64,000 nucleotides of DNA from Candidatus Omnitrophota bacterium (GCA_028716065.1 JAQUQN010000002.1:1-64000), one strand, 5' to 3'. Numbered from the stretch's first letter, positions 1-7,639 are shown. Made by a program: numbers and translations. Notes: a model not told the origin generated them from the letters alone.

Positions 1-6
1 AAGAAG

Positions 7-333
7 ATGTCGCAACATCCAAGTTTGCGTTCGTCCGACAAGGATAAAAAACACAGGTCCGATTTAAAGAGGCATGAGCGGATAAAGAGCCTCAAGGATA
101 AGGAAGAATGGAAAGAAGAGGATTCTGTATTCGGACTGCCTAAAGTCAAGGTACTGAGGTTCAAGATCAAGAAAGAAAAGGCCGCGCCGGCTGAAGCTGC
201 AGCGGAAGGCGCGGAAGCAGGCGCAGCTGCTCCGGCCGCTGGCCAAGAGAAGGCCGCTCCCAAGGGAGCCACACCGGCCAAAGAGACGGCAAAGCCGCAA
301 GGGGCTGAGCCGAAGAAAGAAGCAAAAAAATAA
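7..333 (+). CDS. Small basic protein, Chlamydia/Verrucomicrobia family (TIGR04137-like)
   Basis: The first ~55 residues begin MSQHPSLRSS and continue through a Lys/Arg-rich block and a WKEEDSVFGLPKVK segment, which matches the small basic protein family of the PVC superphylum, thought to be ribosome-associated. The family core is about 55-75 residues. Here it is followed by an extra tail (residues ~58-108) made almost only of Ala, Lys, Pro, Glu and Gly. The tail resembles histone-H1-like or ribosomal-protein tails. The gene starts 6 bases into the window, so its promoter is not visible; a partial AAGAAG ribosome site precedes the ATG. It lies 10 bases before aroB, probably co-transcribed. The family call is from recognition of the N-terminal motif; the exact function is not known. 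Confidence 0.8.
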   Translation: MSQHPSLRSSDKDKKHRSDLKRHERIKSLKDKEEWKEEDSVFGLPKVKVLRFKIKKEKAAPAEAAAEGAEAGAAAPAAGQEKAAPKGATPAKETAKPQGAEPKKEAKK

Positions 334-343
334 ACCGCCAAGA

Positions 344-1450
344 ATGTCCGTGAAGAAAGTACGGGTTTTTTTAAAAGACAGGACCTACGATATCGTCATA
401 GGCCGCAGAGTGCTCAAAGAAGGCCGCAGCCTTTTGCGAAGCCTCGCCCTGGGGCATGATGCTATTGTCATAACAAATCCTACGCTCCATAAGCTCTATA
501 AAGAAACAATAAAAGATATTTTCCGCAACTGCGCTTCAAGCATGAGGATAGAATTGGTTCCCGATTCGGAAAGGGCAAAATCTTTCCAGGTGCTTACAGG
601 CCTTTTGGACAGGATAGCGAAGTTCGACAAAAATAGGCGCATCTTCATCGCGGCGTTCGGAGGCGGCGTGATAGGCGACCTGGCTGGATTCACAGCCGCA
701 ATATATAAGAGGGGCGTCCCGTATATCCAGATACCGACAACATTATTGGCGCAGGTCGACTCCGCTATCGGAGGCAAAGTTGCCGTGGACTTACCAATAG
801 CCAAGAACCTTGCGGGCGCATTCTATCAGCCCAGGATCGTCCTTTCCGATACCTCTGTATTGGGCACGCTCCCGGACAGGCAGATACGAAACGGCCTGGC
901 CGAGGTCATAAAATACGCCGTGATAAAAGACCCCTGGCTCTTTCAATTCCTCGAAAATAACAGGGACAGGCTGTTGGGCCTTGACGAGGCGGCGCTGGAA
1001 TCGATAGTATATAGATGCAGTGTCATAAAGGCAAAAGTCGTCGCAAGCGATGAATTCGACAATAAAGGTGTACGGGTCATCCTGAATTATGGGCATACCA
1101 TCGGGCACGCGATAGAGTCGGCCTGTGGTTATTCCACCAGGTACAATCACGGCGAAGCGATCGCCGTGGGAATGGTGACTGCCGCTCGCATGGCCTTAAT
1201 GCTCGGACTCATAAAAAGACATGATGAGCTGCGCATAGAAAGCCTGATAAGATACTACGGCCTTCCGACCCTAATTAAGGGCCTTAAACTATCTCTCATA
1301 TACAACGCGTATCTACACGATAAAAAATTCATTCGCGCAAAAAACAGGCTCGTGCTGCCGACTAAAATCGGGTCGGTAAAAGTGGTGGAGGGTATATCTG
1401 ACGCCATTGTGAAGAGGGCAATAACAGAACGGATGGTGAGAGGTGGGTGA
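344..1450 (+). CDS. aroB: 3-dehydroquinate synthase
   Basis: AroB converts DAHP to 3-dehydroquinate, the second step of the shikimate pathway, using NAD+ and a divalent metal in the cytoplasm. The 368-residue length is normal. The NAD-binding stretch GGGVIGDLAGF (near residue 105), IPTTLLAQVDSAIGGK, the NGLAEVIKYA segment with its metal-binding Glu, and NYGHTIGHAIE plus NHGEAIAVGM with the metal-binding histidines are all present and in order. The ATG at 344 gives an N-terminus typical for the family. It is the second gene of a run of four closely spaced genes (small basic protein, aroB, acetyltransferase, thioesterase) with no terminator visible between them. No key residue is missing. Confidence 0.97.
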   Translation: MSVKKVRVFLKDRTYDIVIGRRVLKEGRSLLRSLALGHDAIVITNPTLHKLYKETIKDIFRNCASSMRIELVPDSERAKSFQVLTGLLDRIAKFDKNRRIFIAAFGGGVIGDLAGFTAAIYKRGVPYIQIPTTLLAQVDSAIGGKVAVDLPIAKNLAGAFYQPRIVLSDTSVLGTLPDRQIRNGLAEVIKYAVIKDPWLFQFLENNRDRLLGLDEAALESIVYRCSVIKAKVVASDEFDNKGVRVILNYGHTIGHAIESACGYSTRYNHGEAIAVGMVTAARMALMLGLIKRHDELRIESLIRYYGLPTLIKGLKLSLIYNAYLHDKKFIRAKNRLVLPTKIGSVKVVEGISDAIVKRAITERMVRGG

Positions 1451-1451
1451 C

Positions 1452-1913
1452 ATGAGTTCGACATTACGCGAGTATAAGAAATCGGATGCGAGAGGCGTAA
1501 AGGACCTGATATTATCTATACTGACGAAAGAATACCCGTTCGATAAATCGGCTTATTCCGAAAGCGACCTGGATAAGATCGGCGAGGTATACGGAGGCAG
1601 AAGGGACTCATTCTTTGTCATTGAAGAAGATGGCGTGATAACCGGCACGGCAGGCGTGAAAGAGGAGTCCTGTGAAGAAGCCTTATTGAGACGCTTCTTC
1701 GTCCATTCGGCACATCGCAGAAAAGGATACGGTACGCAGCTTCTGAAGAAGGGCGTGGATTTTTGCAGGTCCAAGGGATATAAACGCCTCTATTTCAGGT
1801 GCACCGACAGGATGGTCGATGCCATGAGGCTCTGCATGAAGGAAGGCTTTAGAGAGGTCGAAACATTGGAGATAAGCGGATTCAAAATACATAAACTTGT
1901 GCTGGCGTTATGA
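1452..1913 (+). CDS. GNAT-family N-acetyltransferase
   Basis: A single GNAT fold of about 153 residues. The acetyl-CoA binding motif A is visible as FVHSAHRRKGYGTQLL (R/QxxGxG/A signature), preceded by a beta strand FFVIEEDGVITGTAGV. The substrate is unknown; the closest recognisable architecture is the small-molecule or amino-acid acetyltransferase group. The frame can also start at a GTG at 1443, but the ATG at 1452 is preceded at good distance by GAGAGGTGG and is preferred. It begins directly after the aroB stop and overlaps the next gene by 4 bases, so it is almost surely translated as part of the same operon. No oddities seen. Confidence 0.85.
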   Translation: MSSTLREYKKSDARGVKDLILSILTKEYPFDKSAYSESDLDKIGEVYGGRRDSFFVIEEDGVITGTAGVKEESCEEALLRRFFVHSAHRRKGYGTQLLKKGVDFCRSKGYKRLYFRCTDRMVDAMRLCMKEGFREVETLEISGFKIHKLVLAL

Positions 1914-2329
1914 AGACCGTACAGACCGATATAAGGGTCCGATACCAGGAGACCGACAACATGGGGGTGGTCTACTATGCGAATTATCTCGTATGGTTCG
2001 AAGTGGCCAGGGCCGAATATTTAAGATCTCTTGGGACATCCTACCGTCAGCTGGAAGAGAAGGGCATGTTCATGATGGTGGTAAGCGCCTCGTGCCAATA
2101 CAAATACCCGGCCAGATATGATGATATCGTAAATATCCAGGCATCGATACCCGAAATAAAAAATTCAAGCTTAAAATTCGATTATAACTTGCTGGTGGGA
2201 GATAAGGTCATAGCTACCGGCGAATCCGTCCATGTCCTGACAAACAAAGAGAAGAGGCCCATCAGGATTACCGACGAATTGAAAAGCCTCCTGTGTCCAG
2301 ACCTGGCCAAGGCCAAAAAGAACTCCTAG
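1910..2329 (+). CDS. Acyl-CoA thioesterase, YbgC/4HBT hot-dog family
   Basis: A 139-residue single hot-dog domain. The N-terminal VRYQETDNMGVVYYANYL is the classic YbgC/4-hydroxybenzoyl-CoA thioesterase signature with the catalytic Asp (in TDNMG) and the WFEVARAEYL helix after it. The predicted role is hydrolysis of acyl-CoA thioesters in the cytoplasm; in proteobacteria YbgC is linked to the Tol-Pal and phospholipid machinery, but no tol gene is nearby here, so the substrate is open. The start ATG overlaps the stop of the acetyltransferase gene by 4 bases (ATGA type), and the 3' end overlaps the convergent gspB-like gene by 4 bases. No separate terminator is present between the convergent genes. 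Confidence 0.9.
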   Translation: MKTVQTDIRVRYQETDNMGVVYYANYLVWFEVARAEYLRSLGTSYRQLEEKGMFMMVVSASCQYKYPARYDDIVNIQASIPEIKNSSLKFDYNLLVGDKVIATGESVHVLTNKEKRPIRITDELKSLLCPDLAKAKKNS

Positions 2330-2913
2330 CGCCGCAGCTTTAAGGTTACCTCGGCACCCTCATAATCCAAAATAATAACGTCTGGCTTTATCTTGATTAT
2401 TCTGGCACCGTTGATCGTCTCGCCCTCTTTCAGAATATAGTTATTTATAATGGCCTGAGGGTCTTCTTCACGGTACATGATCCCATTCAGGGTAAGATTC
2501 GGCATTTTCGGCCCGGACACGGACGGGGCAGGTTGTGGCTTTGTATAAGCGGCCAGCTCTTCGGTAACTTTCGCGTTCTCGGAGAGCATCTTTTTTATTT
2601 CGGCCCGGGGCATGACTGCGGGCAGGGCCGTTACCGCAGGTTTTGCGGTCTCTTCGCCGGTTACTTTTGTCTTCAACTTATTCGTAACCGAGGTAACCAG
2701 CAAAAATTGTTTAACGCTGAGGGCTACGAGGATGATCAAAATGAAGAAGGCGCTTATGGATACGTAAATGATCTTCTTGGACAGGGCCGGCGTCTTCTCT
2801 ACGGGAACAGTCTCTTTGAAAGAGATGCCTTCCTCAAACTTCTTCCTGATATCCGGCCTTTTTTTATCGATATAATTTTCGGTCTTCTTAAGCGCGTCCT
2901 GTATGATACTCAT
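2326..2913 (-). CDS. GspB-like type II secretion accessory protein
   Basis: This 195-residue protein starts MSIIQDALKKTE, a hallmark N-terminus of GspB/ExeB-like and related secretion accessory proteins. It has a cytoplasmic head of ~50 residues, one transmembrane helix (about residues 48-70, IIYVSISAFFILIILVAL) and a periplasmic part. The last ~60 residues (PNLTLNGIMYREEDPQAIIN, then VILDYEGAEVTLKL) match the small T2SS-GspB periplasmic domain. The stop codon of the upstream gene and this ATG are directly adjacent, so GspA and GspB are made together. In other bacteria GspAB helps place the secretin in the peptidoglycan. No other type II secretion genes lie in the window. Confidence 0.8.
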   Translation of the reverse strand: MSIIQDALKKTENYIDKKRPDIRKKFEEGISFKETVPVEKTPALSKKIIYVSISAFFILIILVALSVKQFLLVTSVTNKLKTKVTGEETAKPAVTALPAVMPRAEIKKMLSENAKVTEELAAYTKPQPAPSVSGPKMPNLTLNGIMYREEDPQAIINNYILKEGETINGARIIKIKPDVIILDYEGAEVTLKLRR

Positions 2914-3726
2914 CTATTCCACGACCCCTTCCAGCTCCCTGATGCTGCGCTCCACGATAGAGGAGATCACCATCCTGGTCTCCATGACATAGGCCAGCAG
3001 TAGCGCCTTGTCGCAAATCATATTTATTATCCTCGGTATGCCGCCCGAGTATCTATGGACCTCTTTGAGGGCAGCATCATCAAATTGTATCTGGCCGTCG
3101 GAACCGGCAACGGCAAGCCTGTGATATATATAATTCTTCACGTCATCGCCATCCAGGGGCGTCAAGTGAAATCTAACGCCGATGCGCTGACGAAGCTGCA
3201 CCAATTCGGGGGCCTCCAATTTCTTCTTGAGCTGCGGCTGGCCCACAAGTATTATCTGAAAAAGCTTTGCCTTGTCGGTCTCGAGATTGGACAGCATCCT
3301 TATCTCCTCGAGAGTGCGGATCTTAAGATTCTGGGCCTCGTCGATGATCAGAATGACATTATGCCCCTTCGACAATTCATCGATAAGAAAATTGTTGAAT
3401 TGGCGCAGAAGCGCGATCTTTGTCCTCTTTTCGACCTTCAGGCCGTAGTCTTCGAGTATCGCCTGAAGCAGCTGTAGCTCGGGAAGCGTGGAATTAAAAA
3501 CGAACGCTGTCTTTGTATCTGAGTCGAGTTCGTTCAAGAGCGCCCTGCACAATGTAGTCTTGCCAGCCCCGATCTCTCCTGTTATCTCCAAAAAACCCTT
3601 CCTCTCCTTGATACCATAGATAAGATGCGACAGGGCTTCCTTGTGGATACGACTCAAAAAAAGGAAATTTGGGTCGCTCGTGACGCTGAAGGGTTTTTCT
3701 TTGAGTCCGAAAAATTCTCTATACAT
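2914..3726 (-). CDS. GspA/ExeA-like AAA+ ATPase
   Basis: The 270-residue protein opens with MYREFFGLKEKPFSVTSDP, the typical start of ExeA/GspA-type ATPases. The Walker A motif is GEIGAGKTTL (near residue 51) and Walker B is VILIIDEAQNL (near 130); the arginine-containing LVQLRQRIGVRFHLTPL segment follows, as usual in the AAA_22/TniB-like group. It lacks the periplasmic peptidoglycan-binding part of full GspA, so it is the short ATPase-only form common outside proteobacteria. It is the first gene of a two-gene minus-strand operon with the GspB-like gene and has its own promoter (3747-3775). A role in envelope assembly of a secretin or pilus is inferred from the pairing. Confidence 0.85.
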   Translation of the reverse strand: MYREFFGLKEKPFSVTSDPNFLFLSRIHKEALSHLIYGIKERKGFLEITGEIGAGKTTLCRALLNELDSDTKTAFVFNSTLPELQLLQAILEDYGLKVEKRTKIALLRQFNNFLIDELSKGHNVILIIDEAQNLKIRTLEEIRMLSNLETDKAKLFQIILVGQPQLKKKLEAPELVQLRQRIGVRFHLTPLDGDDVKNYIYHRLAVAGSDGQIQFDDAALKEVHRYSGGIPRIINMICDKALLLAYVMETRMVISSIVERSIRELEGVVE

Positions 3727-3736
3727 ATATTGTGAT

Positions 3737-3775
3737 TGCCGGTATAATTATACAGCCGGCATATCAAGATGTAAA
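3737..3775 (-). promoter_or_regulatory. Promoter with overlapping inverted repeat, gspAB operon
   Basis: Read on the minus strand, TTTACA (plus 3770-3775) and TATAAT (plus 3747-3752) are 17 bases apart. The -10 box lies inside a dyad: TGCCGG (3737-3742) and CCGGCA (3756-3761) flank a perfect 12-base palindrome GTATAATTATAC (3742-3753). The placement suits a repressor operator that would block RNA polymerase. No cognate regulator is recognisable next to it. Confidence 0.6.
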
Positions 3776-3787
3776 TATAAAAATCAC

Positions 3788-3816
3788 TTGCATTTTATCC
3801 GGACTTTATGTATACT
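3788..3816 (+). promoter_or_regulatory. Sigma-70-type promoter for PilZ gene
   Basis: TTGCAT (3788-3793) and TATACT (3811-3816) are separated by 17 bases. A strong ribosome site GGAGGCGG precedes the ATG at 3843. It is divergent from the gspAB promoter. Confidence 0.65.
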
Positions 3817-3842
3817 AAAATGGATTTTTTGGAGGCGGCATT

Positions 3843-4214
3843 ATGTGGAATGGCATAAACAGAAGAAAATTCCCGAGAGCCAACTATAAATGTTTCATAA
3901 CGATAAAGAAACGGCTCACGGCCAAGACCTTATCGACACAGACCGAGAATATCGGAGCGGGCGGGATATGCATCATTGTAAAAGAAGACCTTGGCCTCTT
4001 TCAGGGTGTCGATATAGAACTGTACATAGAAGATAACAAGCCTCCCGTAAAATGCGGCGGTACCGTCGTCTGGGTCGTCAAGAAGACGGAGGCAAGGCAC
4101 AAGGGCGTCTACCTGTACGATACCGGCGTTGAGTTCATAGACATACGGCCTGAGGACAGGGAAAGGATATCCGAGGTAGTGGAGGATATTTTAAAGAGCC
4201 AACGGCGCAAATAA
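3843..4214 (+). CDS. PilZ domain protein
   Basis: A stand-alone PilZ domain of 123 residues. The c-di-GMP-binding RxxxR motif appears as RKFPR near residue 9, and the second motif as ENIGAGG near residue 42, where the usual Ser of (D/N)xSxxG is Gly. The C-terminal strand GVYLYDTGVEFIDI is typical. PilZ proteins bind cyclic di-GMP and pass the signal to motility, secretion or polysaccharide machinery; the partner cannot be told from sequence. The weakened second motif could lower ligand affinity. It has its own promoter (3788-3816) and no operon partner. Confidence 0.85.
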   Translation: MWNGINRRKFPRANYKCFITIKKRLTAKTLSTQTENIGAGGICIIVKEDLGLFQGVDIELYIEDNKPPVKCGGTVVWVVKKTEARHKGVYLYDTGVEFIDIRPEDRERISEVVEDILKSQRRK

Positions 4215-4227
4215 ATACCTATCAGTC

Positions 4228-4256
4228 TTGACAAAAAGTGCTTCATGTGATATACT
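4228..4256 (+). promoter_or_regulatory. Consensus sigma-70 promoter for TIGR04073-family gene
   Basis: TTGACA (4228-4233), 17 bases, TATACT (4251-4256). This is near-perfect and matches the promoter of the paralogous gene at 11487 in both boxes and spacing. A GGAGGTGA ribosome site follows, so high expression is expected. Confidence 0.85.
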
Positions 4257-4293
4257 AAAGTCAAATTAAGTATAAAGGAGGTGAAAAAATAAG

Positions 4294-4626
4294 ATGAAAG
4301 GCTTACTAAAAGGTATAATTATATGTGTTGCTATATTCATGATGATCAATATAGCGACATCAAGCTATGCTCAGGATATGGGCAAGAAGCTCTATAGGGG
4401 AGTAGCTAATATCGTAACCGGCTGGGTTGAGCTTCCTAAGAACATTTACGACACGAGCGTTGAAGATAATCCTCTGTCTGGTATTACGATCGGATTGGCC
4501 AAAGGCGTTGGGATGACCATAGTGCGAACTGGCGCTGGAGTGTATGAAACAGTTACATTCCCATTCCCGATACCGGAAGGTTACACACCGGTTCTAGAGC
4601 CAGAGTTTGTTTTTAAGAGCCAATAG
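4294..4626 (+). CDS. Exosortase-system-associated secreted protein, TIGR04073 family
   Basis: A 110-residue exported protein. Residues 1-26 form a signal peptide (hydrophobic core IIICVAIFMMINIATSSYA, cleavage after AYA or AQA). The mature part follows the TIGR04073 pattern: KKLYRGVANIVTGWVELPKN, a Gly-rich stretch GITIGLAKGVGMTIVRTGAG, and a TFPFPIPEGYTPVL end. Family members occur in Verrucomicrobia, Lentisphaerae and relatives that have exosortase systems; their function is unknown. The gene is monocistronic: consensus promoter upstream, strong terminator (4651-4691) downstream. A second member lies at 11487. No PEP-CTERM sorting signal is present in the protein itself. Confidence 0.8.
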   Translation: MKGLLKGIIICVAIFMMINIATSSYAQDMGKKLYRGVANIVTGWVELPKNIYDTSVEDNPLSGITIGLAKGVGMTIVRTGAGVYETVTFPFPIPEGYTPVLEPEFVFKSQ

Positions 4627-4650
4627 TTGGTTGCGTTACAAATCGGAATG

Positions 4651-4691
4651 AATAGGGGGATAGAAAAGGGTTTTTTATCCCCCTATTTTTT
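4651..4691 (+). terminator. Intrinsic terminator
   Basis: Arms AATAGGGGGATA (4651-4662) and TATCCCCCTATT (4676-4687) pair perfectly over 12 bases and run into TTTTTT. It ends the transcript of the gene at 4294-4626. Confidence 0.9.
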
Positions 4692-4778
4692 GGCCAAATA
4701 GGCCGACCAATACTAAAAAATCGCTTGCAAATATAGTTTTTTTATAATACAATCTTGCCATTCATTGCGGAGGTTGGC

Positions 4779-5138
4779 GTGACAGAGAGAAGAAGGTTTC
4801 TGAGGTTCGATACGGCTTTAAACGCCCTTTGCGAGATAGTATCGGATAAAAATAAGCGGTCTTCAAAGGTCAAGAACTTGAGCAAGGAAGGAGCCCTTCT
4901 CCTGCTGGACAAGCAACTTGCTGAAGGCTCGCCCATCAATCTTTCTCTCGATGTCCCGGGGGATAACGTTCCTGTATTCGCGACATGCGAAGTTGCGTGG
5001 CAGAAGAAATATGAACCTGCCAAAAAAGAGGTCCTGTATGAAACCGGCGTCAGATTTAAGAAGATAGGCAGCGCCGATAGGGGGAAGCTTTTCGAATATA
5101 TCTATCTGCAATGGTTGAAAGTTTTGGACCAAAAATAG
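4779..5138 (+). CDS. PilZ domain protein
   Basis: About 119 residues with a complete PilZ signature: ERRRFLRF (RxxxR) at the extreme N-terminus and KNLSKEGALL as the (D/N)xSxxG motif near residue 33. The strand YETGVRFKKI closes the barrel, followed by an amphipathic C-terminal helix. A start codon at 4755 (TTG) is possible, but GTG at 4779 has GGAGG at 5-base spacing and puts the RxxxR motif at the start as in the other PilZ proteins of this window, so it is preferred. A TATAAT box is present at 4743-4748 without a convincing -35. The lysine-rich protein at 5157 follows after 18 bases. Confidence 0.85.
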   Translation: MTERRRFLRFDTALNALCEIVSDKNKRSSKVKNLSKEGALLLLDKQLAEGSPINLSLDVPGDNVPVFATCEVAWQKKYEPAKKEVLYETGVRFKKIGSADRGKLFEYIYLQWLKVLDQK

Positions 5139-5156
5139 GAAAGATCGGAATCATTT

Positions 5157-5573
5157 ATGTCAGAAGAAAAGAAAACTGAAGAGAACAAGGAAAAGAACCC
5201 CGCTCCTGCGGCAACGGAACATCCCCAGAAAAAAGAAGAGCCGAAGGCCGAGCAAAAGGCGGAGGCGGAAAAGCTGCCCGCTGAGGCAGGGCAGAAGGCT
5301 GAGCCGGAAAAGAAACCCGAGCAACCGGCTGAAGAGAAAAAGGCGGAACCGAGCGCAGCCGCCGCGCCGGGGCCTCAAGTAGCCCAACCGGCAGCCGAAC
5401 AAAAAAAACCCGAAATAAAAAAAGAAAAGCCCTCGAACTGCGCATCCTGCAATAAATCCATAAAGAGAAAACGATGGTATTACAGGAACGGTAAGTATTA
5501 TTGCACAAAAAGATGCTGGCAGACCGCCGTAAAAAAGAAAGAGGCGCCTAAAGAGGCGGAACCGGCTAAATAA
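5157..5573 (+). CDS. Lys/Glu/Ala/Pro-rich protein with C-terminal Cys4 zinc-knuckle-like motif
   Basis: The 138-residue protein has two parts. Residues 1-95 are low-complexity (Glu, Lys, Ala, Pro), likely disordered. Residues ~98-125 form a compact CxxC-x17-CxxxC unit (CASC ... CTKRC) with aromatic and basic residues between, KRKRWYYRNGKYY, reminiscent of a small treble-clef or MYND-like zinc knuckle. No enzyme motif is present. It follows the PilZ gene closely and was probably transferred with it as one transcript. Function unknown; binding of nucleic acid or a ribosomal partner through the basic zinc knuckle is only a guess. The long minus-strand frame across the same bases is a shadow of the biased composition. 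Confidence 0.6.
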   Translation: MSEEKKTEENKEKNPAPAATEHPQKKEEPKAEQKAEAEKLPAEAGQKAEPEKKPEQPAEEKKAEPSAAAAPGPQVAQPAAEQKKPEIKKEKPSNCASCNKSIKRKRWYYRNGKYYCTKRCWQTAVKKKEAPKEAEPAK

Positions 5574-5614
5574 AGACGTCTTCTCTAATAATACCCACAT
5601 CCGGGCGGATCAGA

Positions 5615-6130
5615 ATGAGAGATATTACATCTTCATCTAAACATCCGCGAACCCACCTTAAAAAAGATCATCGGAATAAATTTATCGTCAGCGCTTGCCT
5701 GGCCGGATTAAGATGTACCTGCAAGGGTGAAAGTCGCCCCGCAAAAAGGATAATGGCACTGGTACGTTCAGGCAAGGCCATGAGCGCCTGTCCTGAGATG
5801 CTTGGAGGTTTGGGTGTGCCACGAGACGAATCGGAGATAGTGCTGGGGGACGGATCGGACGTGCTCCAAAAAAGGGCGAAGGTTTTGACAATAGCCGGTA
5901 AGGACGTGACTGAAAATTTTGTAAAGGGCGCAGGGGCATTTCTTGAACTGGCAAAGACGCATAAAATAACGAATGCCATCCTTAAATCCCGCAGTCCATC
6001 ATGCGGAATCGGCACTATATACGACGGCTCGTTTTCTCATTCTCTCAAGACGGGAGACGGCGTAACCGCGGCGTTATTACGAATGCACGGTATTAAACTA
6101 TTTACGGAAAAAGGCGGCACTGATGCCTAG
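5615..6130 (+). CDS. DUF523 family protein (TudS thiouracil-desulfurase-like)
   Basis: A DUF523 protein of 171 residues. The signature FIVSACLAGLRCTCKG, then MSACPEMLGGLGVPR and ILKSRSPSCGIG are all present; these carry the three conserved cysteines that hold a [4Fe-4S] cluster in the characterised member TudS, a thiouracil desulfurase. About 23 residues precede the conserved start, longer than usual. The function here is inferred only from family membership; many DUF523 proteins are untested. The stop overlaps the start of the DUF362 gene by 8 bases, so the two are translationally linked, an arrangement that joins two iron-sulfur proteins. Confidence 0.85.
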   Translation: MRDITSSSKHPRTHLKKDHRNKFIVSACLAGLRCTCKGESRPAKRIMALVRSGKAMSACPEMLGGLGVPRDESEIVLGDGSDVLQKRAKVLTIAGKDVTENFVKGAGAFLELAKTHKITNAILKSRSPSCGIGTIYDGSFSHSLKTGDGVTAALLRMHGIKLFTEKGGTDA

Positions 6131-7205
6131 CGATGTTTACTATATAGAGACCAAGAATGACGAACCGATTGATGTCATTGGCTCTAAACTGGGGAAGCTG
6201 ATAGATGCAAGCGGTATTCTTAACTTCATAAAAAAGGATGAATTCAGCGGCATAAAACTGCACTTCGGGGAAGAGGGCAATACCGGTCATGTAAAACCTC
6301 TGTGGGTGCGTGAAGTCGTGAAGAAGCTGAATGCCAGGACCAAGAACGTATTTGCTACCGATTCCAACGTATTGTACAAATCAAGTAGACGAACCAATAG
6401 CGTAGATCACATGAAGCTAGCTTACGAGCACGGATTCGATTTCGAAGCGATAGGCGCCCCGCTGATCATAGCCGACGGATTATTCGGAAAGAATTTCACT
6501 GAAATCCCCATAAACAAAAAGCACCTTTCGAAAGTCAAGATAGCCTCGGAGATCGCCTCCTGCGACAGCCTGATCGTCCTAAGCCATGTCACGGCTCACA
6601 TGCAGACCGGCCTGGCCGGGGCCATAAAAAACGTAGGGATGGGATGCGCCGCCAGGCGCGGTAAATATGAACAGCACTCGGGTGCGGTACCAGATATAGA
6701 TTTAAGTTTTTGCGTGGGCTGCGGATTGTGTTCGCAGGATTGTCCCGCTTCCTGCATTGAAATGAAAAAGGAGCGGCCCGTACTTCATAAAGACTCCTGC
6801 ATAGGATGCGGGGAGTGCGCGGTTGTATGCAGGACCAAGGCCATAAGTATAAAATGGAGCGAAACACTTGAAAATCTACAGGAGAAGATGGTAGAATATG
6901 CCTGCGGCGTAACGAAGGCTTTGAGCGGGAGGATCGCATATATAAACTTTGTCCTGAACGTCACTAAAAACTGCGATTGCATGGCCCAGGACGAACCTCG
7001 GATAGCCGATGATATAGGCATCCTGGCATCGTATGATCCCGTAAGCCTGGATAAATCGTCGGCCGACCTGCTCAACGCCTCCTGTAGAGGCGATGTGCTG
7101 CGTAAAACTTATAAAGAGATAGACTGGACCTCGCAACTGCGTTATGCCGAAGAAGCCGGATTGGGCGCGATGGATTACAACCTCAAGAAAGTGGAGTATG
7201 TTTAA
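6123..7205 (+). CDS. DUF362 protein with two [4Fe-4S] ferredoxin motifs
   Basis: The N-terminal ~190 residues match DUF362 (IKLHFGEEGNTGHVKP, VFATDSNVLYKS, HVTAHMQTGLAGAIKNVGMG). Residues ~197-245 add a bacterial 2x[4Fe-4S] ferredoxin module: CVGCGLCSQDCPASC and CIGCGECAVVCRTKA. The C-terminal part, NCDCMAQDEPRIADDIGILA, resumes the DUF362 fold. Such proteins are probably cytoplasmic redox proteins, but no reaction has been established. The gene overlaps DUF523 upstream and the HIT gene downstream, forming a tight three-gene unit. All eight cluster cysteines are present. Confidence 0.9.
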   Translation: MPSDVYYIETKNDEPIDVIGSKLGKLIDASGILNFIKKDEFSGIKLHFGEEGNTGHVKPLWVREVVKKLNARTKNVFATDSNVLYKSSRRTNSVDHMKLAYEHGFDFEAIGAPLIIADGLFGKNFTEIPINKKHLSKVKIASEIASCDSLIVLSHVTAHMQTGLAGAIKNVGMGCAARRGKYEQHSGAVPDIDLSFCVGCGLCSQDCPASCIEMKKERPVLHKDSCIGCGECAVVCRTKAISIKWSETLENLQEKMVEYACGVTKALSGRIAYINFVLNVTKNCDCMAQDEPRIADDIGILASYDPVSLDKSSADLLNASCRGDVLRKTYKEIDWTSQLRYAEEAGLGAMDYNLKKVEYV

Positions 7206-7548
7206 AGATTCGTGCTTATTCTGCAAAATAGCCAAAAAGGAGATACCCTCGCGCATAGTATTTGAAGACGACGAGGTCACCGCGTTTGAAGATATAAAAC
7301 CGCAGGCGCCGGTCCATATAGTAATAATCCCGAAGATGCATATCGAAAGATTATCCGATATCGACATTAAAGACGGCGCTATCATGAGCAAACTGATCCT
7401 TACGGCAAAAGATATGGCTGAGAAAAGAGGCGTCAGCGAATCCGGCTACAGAGTCGTTATAAATTGTAATAGAGACGGCGGGCAGGAGATATTTCATCTA
7501 CATGCACATCTTCTTGGGGGCAGGCCCTTGGCCTGGCCGCCGGGATAA
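7198..7548 (+). CDS. HIT family nucleotide-binding protein (HINT-like)
   Basis: About 116 residues with the HINT pattern: CLFCKIAKKEIPS near the start, VFEDIKPQAPVHIVIIPK-like core and the catalytic histidine triad FHLHAHLLGG near residue 105. HINT proteins hydrolyse nucleoside phosphoramidates and related adenylates. The frame extends upstream into the DUF362 gene, but the ATG at 7198 gives the usual family N-terminus and overlaps the DUF362 stop by 8 bases. All triad histidines are intact. The downstream gap (7549-7679) holds two GC-rich hairpins and no gene. Confidence 0.93.
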   Translation: MFKDSCLFCKIAKKEIPSRIVFEDDEVTAFEDIKPQAPVHIVIIPKMHIERLSDIDIKDGAIMSKLILTAKDMAEKRGVSESGYRVVINCNRDGGQEIFHLHAHLLGGRPLAWPPG

Positions 7549-7563
7549 ACCCCTCGACGCATC

Positions 7564-7639
7564 CCCGGCCTGAAAGGCCGGGCTATTTGCTCGGGGTAAT
7601 CCTGAGCGGCGCTTCCTTATATGCGGCCTAAAGGCCGCA
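7564..7639 (+). repeat. Two related GC-rich palindromes
   Basis: Two perfect hairpins occur 40 bases apart in a non-coding gap: CCCGGCCT-GAA-AGGCCGGG (7564-7582) and TGCGGCCT-AA-AGGCCGCA (7622-7639). They share the core GGCCT-AAGGCC. No T-run follows, so they are unlikely to be plain terminators. They look like a short REP-type repeat. Confidence 0.6.

Noticed and set aside
5160..5600. Minus-strand frame of 146 codons
   Set aside because: A shadow of the Lys/Glu/Ala-biased plus-strand gene; the product is an implausible Leu/Phe/Arg-rich chain without motifs.
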